DNA from: Streptomyces sp. GESEQ-4
Lineage (GTDB): Bacteria > Actinomycetota > Actinomycetes > Streptomycetales > Streptomycetaceae
Reading direction: 5' to 3'
Length of the DNA: 64,000 nucleotides
Assembly: GCF_017948455.1 (NCBI RefSeq)
Contig: NZ_JAFFSU010000006.1
Location: forward strand, 62,001 to 126,000
The notes below the pieces were generated by a model. The model was given only the letters and a program-made list of their open reading frames with translations, did no database searches and was not told where the DNA came from. Made by a program: the position numbers and the translations under genes. Shown here one piece after another: positions 16,409 to 24,903 of the stretch (positions are counted from its first letter, which is position 1; each line of letters opens with the position of its first letter).

Positions 16409-17548
16409 TCAGCGGGTCGAACGTTGGATCAGTTCGTACTGGGCGGACGTGGACTCTCCGGTGATGAGTCCGTAATTGCCGACGGACCAGAACTGTCCGG
16501 TGCGGCCGGTGGGCGCGAGAGCATCGATGTCGTACGCCTGGGTCTGGCCGCCGGGGACGGCGTCGCCCTCGACGGAGGTCCAGACGCCGCCGCGCAGGCG
16601 CCAGTAGAGGGCGGTGCCCTCGTAGCCGTAGCGGTCGCCGGAGAGCCAGACGGTGCCCTTGCCGTCGCCGGTGATGGCACTGGCCCACAGCCCGTCGACC
16701 GGCCCGGTGACGTCGCGCCAGCTGCGGCCGTCCCAGTGCAGCACCTTGCTCTGCTGCGGTTCGTCCTCGGTGTACGGGGTGAGTGCGGTGACCCAGACGC
16801 TGCGGGCGGACTCCTGGTACACGGACGTGACCGTGAGATCGCTGCCGGCCGGCGCGACGTCGGTCCACGAACTGCCGTCCCAGTGCATGAGCACGGACCG
16901 CCCCGGCTGGCCGACGTGCGCGAACTGCCCGACCGCCCAGGCGTCGCGGGAGTTGCGCGCCTCGATGGCGTTGATGAAGAGGCCGCTCTGGAGGGGTGTG
17001 CTCTGCCAGACGCCGTTGGCGTAGGAGTTGATCGCGGTGTCGCTCACCAGCCAGACCTTGCCGGGAACGGCGGCGAGCTTCGCGAAGCCGTAGCCCTTCT
17101 CCGCGGGCAGCGGCATCTGCGTCCACCGCTTCCCGTCGTAGTGGGCCAGGGTCTCGCCTTCCTGGCTCCAGCCGTACGCCCAGACGTCGTGCGCCGACAC
17201 CGCGTCCACGGCGTACCACACGCCGGTCCCCGGCACCCCGGGGGTGGACTGCTGCTGCCAGGTCCTGCCGTTCCAGCGCAGGATGACGCCCTTGGCGATG
17301 CCGTCGATGTACTGGTGTCCCACGGCCCAGGCGGCGTTCGGACCGGCCGACGCGATGTCGGACAGCGCGGAGTTGTCCGAGAGCGTCCCCGCCAGGGAGG
17401 TGCGCCAGGCCGGAGCCGAGGCCTGGCCCGGGGCCGACGCGGCGGGAGCCGCACGGTCCGCCGCCGATACCGTGGCCGGGGCGACGGCCACGGTGGCCGC
17501 CGTTAACGCCGTGACGATCGCGATCTTGAGATACGTGCCTGTCTTCAT
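16409..17548 (-). CDS. Secreted beta-propeller-like protein
   Basis: 379 residues. ATG 17548 is preceded by GGGGAG. A signal peptide (residues 1-30, AATVSA-type cleavage) is followed by repeated blades of about 45-50 residues, each with a W-x-V/A-G or AWAVG segment and a HWDG/RWNGRTW-type turn (HWDGSSW, HWDGRSW, RWNGRTW). This suits a six- or seven-bladed propeller of unknown ligand; no catalytic motif is visible. Apparently monocistronic, with no informative neighbours. Confidence 0.7.
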   Translation of the reverse strand: MKTGTYLKIAIVTALTAATVAVAPATVSAADRAAPAASAPGQASAPAWRTSLAGTLSDNSALSDIASAGPNAAWAVGHQYIDGIAKGVILRWNGRTWQQQSTPGVPGTGVWYAVDAVSAHDVWAYGWSQEGETLAHYDGKRWTQMPLPAEKGYGFAKLAAVPGKVWLVSDTAINSYANGVWQSTPLQSGLFINAIEARNSRDAWAVGQFAHVGQPGRSVLMHWDGSSWTDVAPAGSDLTVTSVYQESARSVWVTALTPYTEDEPQQSKVLHWDGRSWRDVTGPVDGLWASAITGDGKGTVWLSGDRYGYEGTALYWRLRGGVWTSVEGDAVPGGQTQAYDIDALAPTGRTGQFWSVGNYGLITGESTSAQYELIQRSTR

Positions 17549-17680
17549 GACTGCTCCCCGTTGTCTGCCTGCTACGGGGGTGCCCCGTGGATCCTGCAAC
17601 TTCGCCCCCCGTGGTCAGTTGCTCACTCATGAGACCGCTCGCCCGGCCGGACGGTTGTGCCCATCACGGGTCAGGCCGGC

Positions 17681-18589
17681 TCAATCAGTTGTGGGCCGGC
17701 CGAGGAGGCTTGTACCGCACCAGTTCTGCTGGTGGAGATGGTCGAGCATGGCCGTTTCCGCCGAACCCGGATTGCGCCGGACGCCGACGAGGACGGGTTC
17801 GGTCAGGGAGGGCAGTAGTGGGCAGGCCAGTTCTTCGAAGCCTTCGGGGATGGCCGAGGCCGGGACCACGGTGACGCCCAAGCCCTGCGCCACGAGCCGC
17901 ACCGCGGTGGAGATCTGTGACGCTCGGGCCACCGTGTGCGGGCTGAGGCCCGCGTCGGCGAGCAGGCGGGCGAGGTAGTCGTCGAGCAGGCTGGCGCGCC
18001 GGAACCGGATCCACCCCTCTGAAGCCAGGTCTTCCAGGCTCAGGGCGGAGCCGTCCGGGAGAAGCGGGTGCCCCTTCGGCAGGACGGCGACGTAGGCTTC
18101 CTCGCCCAGCGGGTGAGTGTCGAAGGTGCACCCGGCGGGGATGCGGTGCACGAGGAGCATGTCGAGGGTTCCCTGGCGGACCAGTCGTTCCAGGTCCGCG
18201 GGATCGGGTTCCTCGTGGAGAGTCACCTGCAGCTTCGGGTGGCGATTGCGCAGCTGCCCCAATGCCTGGGGCAACTGGCGTGATCCCAGGCCCATGTGGA
18301 CAGCCATGATGAGTTCGCCTGCCAGTTCCCCGTCGGCGGCGCGGGCGGCCGTGATGGCACGCCGGGACGCGGTCGTCGCGATCTCCGCCTCCGCGAGGAA
18401 GGCCCGCCCTGCCACCGTCACCGTCACCCCGCTCGGGGTGCGGGTGAACAGCTGCACCCCGAGGTGCTTCTCCAAGGCGCCGATCTGCTGCGACAGAGAG
18501 GGCTGAGTGACCCCGAGACGTTCTGCTGCCGCTGTCATGGAGCCCTCCTCGGCGACGGCCAGGGCGTATTCGTATTGGCGCAGGTTCAT
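17681..18589 (-). CDS. LysR-family transcriptional regulator
   Basis: 302 residues from ATG 18589; a longer in-frame start at 18610 lies inside the operator and has no RBS. The N-terminal winged helix begins at residue 1 (LRQYEYALAVAEEGS, VTQPSLSQQI), followed by the LysR effector-binding domain. Divergent from an SDR oxidoreductase with a 182-nt gap holding a 17-bp palindrome, the classic LysR arrangement, so it likely controls the SDR gene and itself. Confidence 0.92.
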   Translation of the reverse strand: MNLRQYEYALAVAEEGSMTAAAERLGVTQPSLSQQIGALEKHLGVQLFTRTPSGVTVTVAGRAFLAEAEIATTASRRAITAARAADGELAGELIMAVHMGLGSRQLPQALGQLRNRHPKLQVTLHEEPDPADLERLVRQGTLDMLLVHRIPAGCTFDTHPLGEEAYVAVLPKGHPLLPDGSALSLEDLASEGWIRFRRASLLDDYLARLLADAGLSPHTVARASQISTAVRLVAQGLGVTVVPASAIPEGFEELACPLLPSLTEPVLVGVRRNPGSAETAMLDHLHQQNWCGTSLLGRPTTD

Positions 18590-18609
18590 TCGAAATCCAA
18601 CCCTCGACA

Positions 18610-18626
18610 TGACATAGGCGATGTCA
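18610..18626. promoter_or_regulatory. LysR-type operator palindrome
   Basis: TGACAT-AGGCG-ATGTCA, a perfect 6-bp inverted repeat around 5 nt with T...A at its ends, in the LysR/SDR divergent promoter region. Confidence 0.6.
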
Positions 18627-18771
18627 ATGCAGGATATACGTTGCCACTATTTGCCTCTATGTCAGGCCGGTCCTACCGTGGTGCACGCCCGGCGCGGCCA
18701 CCAGGGCCGGAAAGCTGCCGCCCGATCTCGGCGCGCGCTGCCAGGCATCTTTTCTTTTCGAGGAGCACACC

Positions 18772-19518
18772 ATGGATTTCGCGGGCAAGAGCGTTCTGAT
18801 CACGGGTGCGGGGTCGCGAGGAGGTATCGGCGCCGCGACGGCGCACGCGTTCGCACGCGACGGAGCGTCGGTGGTGATCACCGGCCGCGACGCCGAGCGC
18901 GGGGCCGAGGTGGTGGACGACATCACCGCCGGCGGAGGAAAGGCCAGGTTCATCCTCGCTGATCTGAGTGATCTCGCCGACGTCGAGCGGCTGGCCGAGG
19001 AGGCGGGTGAGGTCGACGTGCTGGTCAACAACGCGGCAAGCTACAGGGCCAGCATCAAGCCGACCCTCGACCAGGACATCGAAGCGAACGCGGAGTCGTG
19101 GGACACCAACGTGCGCGCCACCTTCGTCCTCAGCACACGACTCGTCCGGGGGATGATCGAGCGGGGCGGCGGCACCATCGTCAACATCAGCAGTATCGCC
19201 GCCGCGATCGCCATGCCGCACATGGCGACGTATGGAGCGCAGAAGGCGGCCGTCGAATCCTTCACCCGCAATTGGGCCGCGGAGTGGGGCCGTTACGGCA
19301 TACGCGTCAACGCGGTGGCTCCTGGGAACGTGAACAGCGACAACGTGGTGGACTTCATCGGCGCCGACCAGTTCACGGCGTGGTCCGAGGTCAACCCGCT
19401 CAAGCGCAACGCCACGCCCGAGGAACTCGCCGAGGTCATCGCGTTCGTCGCGAGCGAGCGCGCGAGCTTCGTCACCGGCCAGGTGATCGTGGCCGACGGC
19501 GGTCGCCTCGCCGTCTGA
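18772..19518 (+). CDS. Short-chain dehydrogenase/reductase
   Basis: 248-residue classical SDR. The glycine-rich NAD(P) motif is TGAGSRGGIG (about 10-19), the stabilising motif NNAAS lies near 83, a catalytic Ser is in NISSIA (about 138) and the Tyr154-x3-Lys158 pair is in YGAQK. GAGGAG precedes ATG by 6 nt. Divergent from LysR. Substrate unknown. Confidence 0.92.
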   Translation: MDFAGKSVLITGAGSRGGIGAATAHAFARDGASVVITGRDAERGAEVVDDITAGGGKARFILADLSDLADVERLAEEAGEVDVLVNNAASYRASIKPTLDQDIEANAESWDTNVRATFVLSTRLVRGMIERGGGTIVNISSIAAAIAMPHMATYGAQKAAVESFTRNWAAEWGRYGIRVNAVAPGNVNSDNVVDFIGADQFTAWSEVNPLKRNATPEELAEVIAFVASERASFVTGQVIVADGGRLAV

Positions 19519-19549
19519 ACGACGCGGCGACCACCGCCACCGCGAAGAT

Positions 19550-19579
19550 CTCCGGCCGCCGGTCCGTGTGCGGCCGGAG
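19550..19579 (+). terminator. Hairpin after SDR gene
   Basis: CTCCGGCCG (19550-19558) pairs with CGGCCGGAG (19571-19579); 9-bp stem, 12-nt loop. It starts 31 nt after the SDR stop. Confidence 0.55.
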
Positions 19580-19724
19580 ACCGAGCCGGGTCACGACGCC
19601 GACCACCAGCCGGGCCGACGACGCATCCGCCGCAGTGCCTGAGGTTGTCGAGAACTCAGCCACCCCTGCGCCCGGCCCGACACCCACCTGACCCGCACCG
19701 GATTGTGCGAGAGGAGGGACAGAA

Positions 19725-20969
19725 ATGACCGAACTCACCCTGGAAGAGGCGGAAGCGTATGTGCTCGGCGTGTGTTTCAAGACCGGCCCCCCTGAGCGGA
19801 TCGGTGTGGAGACGGAGTGGCTGGTCCAGGACCGCCACAACCCTCTGCTACCGATATCCGTCGACCGGCTGAACGCCGCCCTCGCGCCGATCGAGGTGAC
19901 AGGCGCCCTGCCCGGGGGCAGCAGGCTCACCCGTGAGCCGGGCGGCCAGCTGGAGCTGAGTTCCCCGCCGGCCCTCTCGCTCGGCGCGTGCGTCGAGATG
20001 ATGGCCGCGGATCTCGCCGTACTGCGCACGGCAGTCGAGCAGGCCGATCTGGCACTCGTCGGCCGGGGCCTCGACCCCTATCGTGAACCGCCTCGCGTGC
20101 TCGACCACCCCCGCTACCGGGCCATGGAGAGCTTCTTCGACCGCGAGGGCCCCTGGGGCCGCGACATGATGCGCCGCACCGCATCCGTACAGATCAACCT
20201 GGACTCCGGCGAGGACTCCCGCGGCGTGGGCGGCTACCGCTCCCGCTGGGAACTCGCCCACCGTATCGGTCCCGTGCTCGTCGCCGCCTTCGCCAACTCC
20301 CCGATACAGGACGGGTGGCCCACCGGGTGGCTGTCCACCCGGCAGGACGTCTGGTCCCGGATGGATGCCGGTCGTACCCGCCCGCCCCGCCACCACTGCG
20401 ACCCACGTGTGGCCTGGACCCGCTATGCGCTCGACGCGCAGGTGATGTGCATACCGGGCGACCTCAACGGGGACTGGTCCGCGCCCTCCGGCTTGACCTT
20501 CCGCGCCTGGCTGCGAGGCGTACCCGAACTGCGGCCGCCGACCCTGGCCGACCTGGACTACCACCTCAGCACTCTGTTCCCGCCGGTCAGACCGCGCGGC
20601 TGGCTGGAGTTGCGGATGACCGACGCTCAGAACGGCGACGACTGGGTCGTGCCGACTGTACTGGCCGCGACGCTCCTGAACGACGCGGTGGCGGCCGATG
20701 CCGCCTACGCGGCAACCGAGCCACTCTGCCCGGACTCGCGGCGGCCCGTCCCCTCCCACGACGTCTGGCTGCGGGCGGCCCGCAGCGGCCTCGACGACCA
20801 GGACCTCGCCAAGGCCGCCCGCGCCTGCTTTGCCGCGGCCGACAGCGCCCTCGCCGTTCCCGGCACCCCGGCGGTCCTGCGGCATGTCCTGAACGATTTC
20901 GCCGAGCGCTACACAGAGCGCGGCCGTTCCCCGGCCCATGACCATCTGGACGCGCTCCGCCGCACCTGA
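19725..20969 (+). CDS. egtA: EgtA-like glutamate-cysteine ligase
   Basis: 414 residues, ATG with GAGGAGGG upstream. It matches actinobacterial EgtA, which makes gamma-glutamylcysteine for ergothioneine. Visible family elements are GVETEWLV (about 26), the nucleotide/metal-binding EPGGQLELSSPP (about 66-77), the RTASVQINLD segment (about 148) and LELRMTDAQ near 287. No egtB, egtC or egtD lies nearby: the next gene is a convergent Rrf2 regulator. So either the rest of the pathway is elsewhere or this ligase serves another thiol route. Confidence 0.87.
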   Translation: MTELTLEEAEAYVLGVCFKTGPPERIGVETEWLVQDRHNPLLPISVDRLNAALAPIEVTGALPGGSRLTREPGGQLELSSPPALSLGACVEMMAADLAVLRTAVEQADLALVGRGLDPYREPPRVLDHPRYRAMESFFDREGPWGRDMMRRTASVQINLDSGEDSRGVGGYRSRWELAHRIGPVLVAAFANSPIQDGWPTGWLSTRQDVWSRMDAGRTRPPRHHCDPRVAWTRYALDAQVMCIPGDLNGDWSAPSGLTFRAWLRGVPELRPPTLADLDYHLSTLFPPVRPRGWLELRMTDAQNGDDWVVPTVLAATLLNDAVAADAAYAATEPLCPDSRRPVPSHDVWLRAARSGLDDQDLAKAARACFAAADSALAVPGTPAVLRHVLNDFAERYTERGRSPAHDHLDALRRT

Positions 20970-21014
20970 CCCCTGGGCCCTGCGGCGACCGAGGACGAGC
21001 CGATCCCATGAGCG

Positions 21015-21473
21015 CTACGGGTTCTCCCAAGCCGCCGGTTCCGCCGCCAGCTCCTTCACCGCCACCGGCAGGGCGTCCGCCGCGACGTCCGCGATCGTGA
21101 CGCCCTCCAGGATCCGGCGGACGTTGGCGCGCAGCGCGATCCACAGCGGCAGCAGCGGCTCGGCCGAGCCGGCGTAGGACAGGCCGGTCGGGCGGACCCC
21201 GCGCACGGAGACGATGGGGCCGTCGACGGCCCGGATCACGTCGGCGACGGTGATCGCCGCCGCGTCCCGGGCCAGCTGGTAGCCGCCGTTGCCGCCGCGC
21301 CGGCTGTCGACCAGCCCGGCGCGGCGGAGGTCGCCGAGGATGCCCTCCAGGAACTTGTGCGGGATGTCCTGGACCGTGGCGATGGTCTCCGCCTTCACCG
21401 GACCGTCGCCATGGCGCACGGCCAGCTCCAGTACCGCCCGTACCGCGTAGTCCGCCCGTGCCGAGATCCTCAT
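21015..21473 (-). CDS. Rrf2-family regulator lacking cluster cysteines
   Basis: 152 residues, ATG 21473. Winged-helix N-terminus (RISARADYAVRAVLELA, IPHKFLEGILGDLRRAGL) and the wing G-x-GGYQLAR (about 62-68) are typical of Rrf2. There is no cysteine anywhere in the protein, so it cannot hold the Fe-S cluster of IscR/NsrR/RsrR and probably senses something else. Convergent with egtA, with abfA just downstream on the same strand. Confidence 0.9.
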   Translation of the reverse strand: MRISARADYAVRAVLELAVRHGDGPVKAETIATVQDIPHKFLEGILGDLRRAGLVDSRRGGNGGYQLARDAAAITVADVIRAVDGPIVSVRGVRPTGLSYAGSAEPLLPLWIALRANVRRILEGVTIADVAADALPVAVKELAAEPAAWENP

Positions 21474-21501
21474 ACGCCCATTGTCACCGGTCCCGCCCGT
21501 C

Positions 21502-23016
21502 TCAGCGCAGCCGGATCACGTTCCAGGACAGCGGTTCCAGTACGGCGGTGAGGGTGCCGTCCGTGAGTGCCGTGCCCTCGACGGGGTGCGGGCTGACACG
21601 CTCGGGGTCGTCGAGGGTGTTGCGGGCGTCCGGGTCGGCGTCCGCGAGGGTGCTGTGCTCGACGACGGAGGTCAAGTCCAGGGCGTTGAGGGCTACTTCG
21701 AGCGGCAGCGCTTCAGTGCGGCTGCGGTTCACCGCGAACACGGTGACCGAGCCGTCTTCGGCGCGTACGGCGGTGGCGTGCAGCAGGTCCGCCTCGCCGT
21801 ACTTCTTCGTCTCGTACGTCGGTGAGTCCACCCGTACGTCCAGGACCTGCCCGCGCCCGTACTTCGACGCCTGCGCGAACGGGAAGAACGTCGTCTGCCG
21901 CCAGGCCGCGCCGCCCGGCTCCGTCATGATCGGCGCGATGACGTTGACGAGCTGGGCGAGGCAGGCGACAGTGACGCGGTCCGCGTGGCGGAGCAGGGCG
22001 ATGAGGAGCGAACCGAAGACCACGGCGTCGGTGACGCTGTAGTTGTCCTCCAGGAGACGGGGCGCCTCGGGCCAGTCGTCCTGCTCGAACGCCTTCGCCC
22101 GCGCCTCCCACTCGGGCAGGTACCAGACGTTCCACTCGTCGAAGGACAGGTTGATCTTCTTTTTCGACTTGAGCTGTGCTCCCACGTGGTCGGCGGTCGC
22201 GACGACGTTGTCGATGAAGGACTCCATGTCGACGGCGGAGGCGAGGAAGGAGTCGATGTCGCCGTTCTCGGGCCAGTAATAGGCGTGCAGCGAGACGTAG
22301 TCGACGAGGTCGTACGTCTCCTTGAGGACCGTCGCCTCCCACTGGGCGAACGTCGGCATGGACTGGCTGGAGGAACCGCAGGCGACGAGTTCCACGGTGG
22401 GGTCCATCTGACGCATGGCACGGGCCGTTTCGGCGGCGACGCGGCCGTATTCCTCGGCCGTCTTGTGGCCCGTCTGCCAGGGGCCGTCCATTTCGTTGCC
22501 GAGGCACCAGAGCTTGATGCCGAAGGGGTCCTTGTCACCGTGGGCGATGCGCTGCTCTGCGAGGGCGGTGCCGGAGGTGTGGTTGGCGTATTCCTGGAGC
22601 TCCAGGGCTTCTGCCACGCCTCGGGTGCCGAGGTTGACCGCCATCATGGGTTCGGACTGGGGGCCGATCTTGCGGAGGAAGTCGATGTATTCGGAGAGGC
22701 CGAATCGGTTGGTCTCGGTGGAGTGCCAGGCGAGGTCGAGGCGGCGGGGGCGGGTCTCGGCGGGGCCCACCGAGTCCTCCCACTTGTAGCCGGAGACGAA
22801 GTTTCCTCCGGGGTAGCGGATGGCTGTTACGCCGAGTTCGCGGACCAGGTTGAGGACGTCTTGGCGGAGGCCTGCGTCGTCTGCGGTGGGGTGGTCCGGT
22901 TCGAAGATGCCGGTGTAGACGCAGCGGCCGAGGTGTTCTACGAAGGAGCCGAAGATACGGGGGTTTACCTGGCCGATGGTGAATGCGGGGTCCAGGGTGA
23001 AGCGGGCGGTGCGCAT
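21502..23016 (-). CDS. abfA: Intracellular GH51 alpha-L-arabinofuranosidase
   Basis: 504-residue GH51 enzyme removing terminal arabinofuranose from short arabino-oligosaccharides. No signal peptide, so cytosolic. The general acid/base Glu is in CLGNEMDGPW (about 175) and the nucleophile Glu in SFDEWNVWY (about 294). The GSFVEHLGRCVY, RYPGGNFVSGY and HAYYWPE segments are typical. ATG follows AAAGGA. Last gene of the leftward arabinan-oligosaccharide transport operon, separated from the preceding GH43 gene by 64 nt holding a dispersed repeat. Confidence 0.95.
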   Translation of the reverse strand: MRTARFTLDPAFTIGQVNPRIFGSFVEHLGRCVYTGIFEPDHPTADDAGLRQDVLNLVRELGVTAIRYPGGNFVSGYKWEDSVGPAETRPRRLDLAWHSTETNRFGLSEYIDFLRKIGPQSEPMMAVNLGTRGVAEALELQEYANHTSGTALAEQRIAHGDKDPFGIKLWCLGNEMDGPWQTGHKTAEEYGRVAAETARAMRQMDPTVELVACGSSSQSMPTFAQWEATVLKETYDLVDYVSLHAYYWPENGDIDSFLASAVDMESFIDNVVATADHVGAQLKSKKKINLSFDEWNVWYLPEWEARAKAFEQDDWPEAPRLLEDNYSVTDAVVFGSLLIALLRHADRVTVACLAQLVNVIAPIMTEPGGAAWRQTTFFPFAQASKYGRGQVLDVRVDSPTYETKKYGEADLLHATAVRAEDGSVTVFAVNRSRTEALPLEVALNALDLTSVVEHSTLADADPDARNTLDDPERVSPHPVEGTALTDGTLTAVLEPLSWNVIRLR

Positions 23017-23054
23017 GGGGTCCTTTCGGTTGTGAGTATGTGCGGGTTCGTGGG

Positions 23055-23090
23055 GGCTTGTCGCGCAGTTCCCCGCGCCCCTAAGCGGCG
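23055..23090 (+). repeat. Dispersed Streptomyces intergenic repeat, copy 2
   Basis: Same 28-base core as copies at 11502 and 36566, here lying antisense within a leftward operon between the GH43 gene and abfA. The last ten bases overlap the GH43 stop end. The 3' hairpin is weaker than in the other copies. Confidence 0.75.
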
Positions 23091-24052
23091 ATTGGCCAGC
23101 CGTTTCTTGTCCAGATCAGCTTGTTCAGGCCCAGCTTTGGCGTGCCGGCATCCTCCGCGTCGTAATAGTGATACGCCAGCCAGTCCTTGCCCCTGTCCCG
23201 GAACACCGACTGGCCTCCCGTACCGACGTACCTCCCATGTCCCTCCAGCAGCAGGTCGCCGCCGCCCTCCAGCATCGGCCTTCCTGTGCTGTCAACGTAC
23301 GGGCCCGTGATCTTCGTAGCTCGGCCGACCTTGATCTTGTACGTCGAGTTCACGCCCGCGCAGCAGGCGTCGTAGGAGGCGAAGAGGTAGTAGTGGCGGC
23401 CGTGTTTGACGATGTACGGGCCTTCTACCGCGTAGGGCGCGTCCGGGCGAGTGGCCAGGTGGTGGACCGGGGTGTTCGCTGCCGCCTTGCCTGTCCGTTC
23501 GTCCAGCTCGATCATGCGGATGCCTGTCCAGTACGAGCCGAAGGACATCCAGAGTTTGCCGTCTGCCCTGGTCAGGGCGGGGTCTATGGCGTTCCAGTGG
23601 TCAGTCGTTTCGGAGGTGAAGGCCTTGCCGTGGTCGGTCCAGGTGCCGGGGAGGCCGGAGGGGGAGGTGGCGACGCCTATCGCGGAGTGGTTGGTGCCCC
23701 AGCTCGATACGGCGTAGTAGAGCCAGTAGCGGCCGGCGCGGTAGGAGATGTCGGGGGCCCAGGGGTCGCCGGTGTCGTTGTACTCGTACCACCAACTCGG
23801 GGGCTCGGCGAAGGCGTTGCCCGCGTCAGTCCAGTGGGTGCGGTCCTGGGAGACGCGGGCGCCGAGCACGCCGCCGGTCGAATAGGCGACGTAGCCGCCC
23901 TTCTTGAGGCGGATGACGGTCGGGTCGTGGATGATCTGCTGGCCGGTGATCGGCTGGGGGGCGGGGTAAGTCTCGGCTGCTTGCGCCGTGTTGGGAAGGA
24001 AGCCCAGGAGGACCGCCGTCAGTACGGCCGTCAACGCTCTGTGCGCTCTCAC
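23081..24052 (-). CDS. GH43 endo-1,5-alpha-L-arabinanase of the transporter operon
   Basis: 323 residues from GTG 24052, which overlaps the permease stop (GTGA). A signal peptide (residues 1-25, ending TAQA) is followed by a GH43 domain with base Asp in IIHDPTV, Asp in NAIDPAL and acid Glu in VEGPYIV. FASYDACCAG and GTGGQS match endo-arabinanases. It is clearly a paralogue of the enzyme at 12959. It is exported but co-translated with an oligosaccharide importer, coupling cleavage to uptake. Confidence 0.92.
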   Translation of the reverse strand: MRAHRALTAVLTAVLLGFLPNTAQAAETYPAPQPITGQQIIHDPTVIRLKKGGYVAYSTGGVLGARVSQDRTHWTDAGNAFAEPPSWWYEYNDTGDPWAPDISYRAGRYWLYYAVSSWGTNHSAIGVATSPSGLPGTWTDHGKAFTSETTDHWNAIDPALTRADGKLWMSFGSYWTGIRMIELDERTGKAAANTPVHHLATRPDAPYAVEGPYIVKHGRHYYLFASYDACCAGVNSTYKIKVGRATKITGPYVDSTGRPMLEGGGDLLLEGHGRYVGTGGQSVFRDRGKDWLAYHYYDAEDAGTPKLGLNKLIWTRNGWPIAA

Positions 24053-24903
24053 TGTCCCGCCAATCCCGTGTGGGCGACGCCCGCGACGATCTGCCGTTGG
24101 AAGAAGATGAAGACGACGATCAGAGGCAGGCCGGCCATCAACCCGCCCGCCATCAGCTGCGCCCACTGGATGCCGTAGGAGTTCATGACCGTCGCGATGC
24201 CGTTCGGCATCGTCATCAGGTCGGGGTTGTTGGTCACCATGTACGGCCAGAGGAAGTTGTTCCAGGACGCGATGAACGTGAAGATGCCTACCGCCGCGAG
24301 GGAGGGACGGGCGAGGGGGACGACGATGGTGAAGAAGACGCGCCAGCGGCCCGCACCGTCGATGAAGGCGGCTTCCTCCAGTTCGCGCGGGATGCCCTGG
24401 AAGAACTTGTAGAGGATGTAGACCATCGCGGCGGGCGCGCACTGCGGCAGGATCATGCCCCAGTACGTGTCGACCATCCCCATCTGCTGGACCGTGGTGA
24501 AGAGAGGCACGCCGAGGACCGCGGGGGAGATCATCAGGCCCGCCATGACGACGGCCATGAGAACGCCCTTGCCGCGGAACTCCGTGCGGGCGAAGCCGTA
24601 TCCGGCCAACGCGCTCACCAGCAGGACCACTGACGTCACGCAGACCGAGACGACCAGGGAGTTCACGAACCAGTTGGTCATGTTGCCGGTCTCGAAGAGG
24701 GCCGTCCATGCCTGGCCCGTCCAGTCCTTCGGGAGCCAGTGCGGGGGGACCTCGACGGCCTCGGTCTCCGACTTGAGGGAGGTGAACAGGCCCCAGGCGA
24801 ACGGCGCGAGGAAGACGACGGAGACGGCCGTCCCGAGGAGGGTGAGGATGATCTGGCTGGGGGTCCATGCCTTGCGCGGCTTCATCGGTACGGCGGTCGT
24901 CAT
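24049..24903 (-). CDS. Sugar ABC transporter permease, MalG type
   Basis: 284 residues, six predicted helices, with the cytoplasmic EAA loop EEAAFIDGAGRWRVFFTIVVP (short portion near 190-210). ATG overlaps the stop of the partner permease and its own stop overlaps the GH43 start. Forms the channel with the next gene for arabino-oligosaccharide uptake. No ATPase gene is in the operon; a shared MsiK-type ATPase, usual in Streptomyces, would be needed. Confidence 0.9.
   Translation of the reverse strand: MTTAVPMKPRKAWTPSQIILTLLGTAVSVVFLAPFAWGLFTSLKSETEAVEVPPHWLPKDWTGQAWTALFETGNMTNWFVNSLVVSVCVTSVVLLVSALAGYGFARTEFRGKGVLMAVVMAGLMISPAVLGVPLFTTVQQMGMVDTYWGMILPQCAPAAMVYILYKFFQGIPRELEEAAFIDGAGRWRVFFTIVVPLARPSLAAVGIFTFIASWNNFLWPYMVTNNPDLMTMPNGIATVMNSYGIQWAQLMAGGLMAGLPLIVVFIFFQRQIVAGVAHTGLAGQ

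Noticed and set aside
15579..17630. Single 683-codon leftward frame spanning the DUF4360 and propeller genes
   Set aside because: Its first two thirds is a shadow of the propeller gene in another frame; the real DUF4360 start has its own RBS and signal peptide at 16235.
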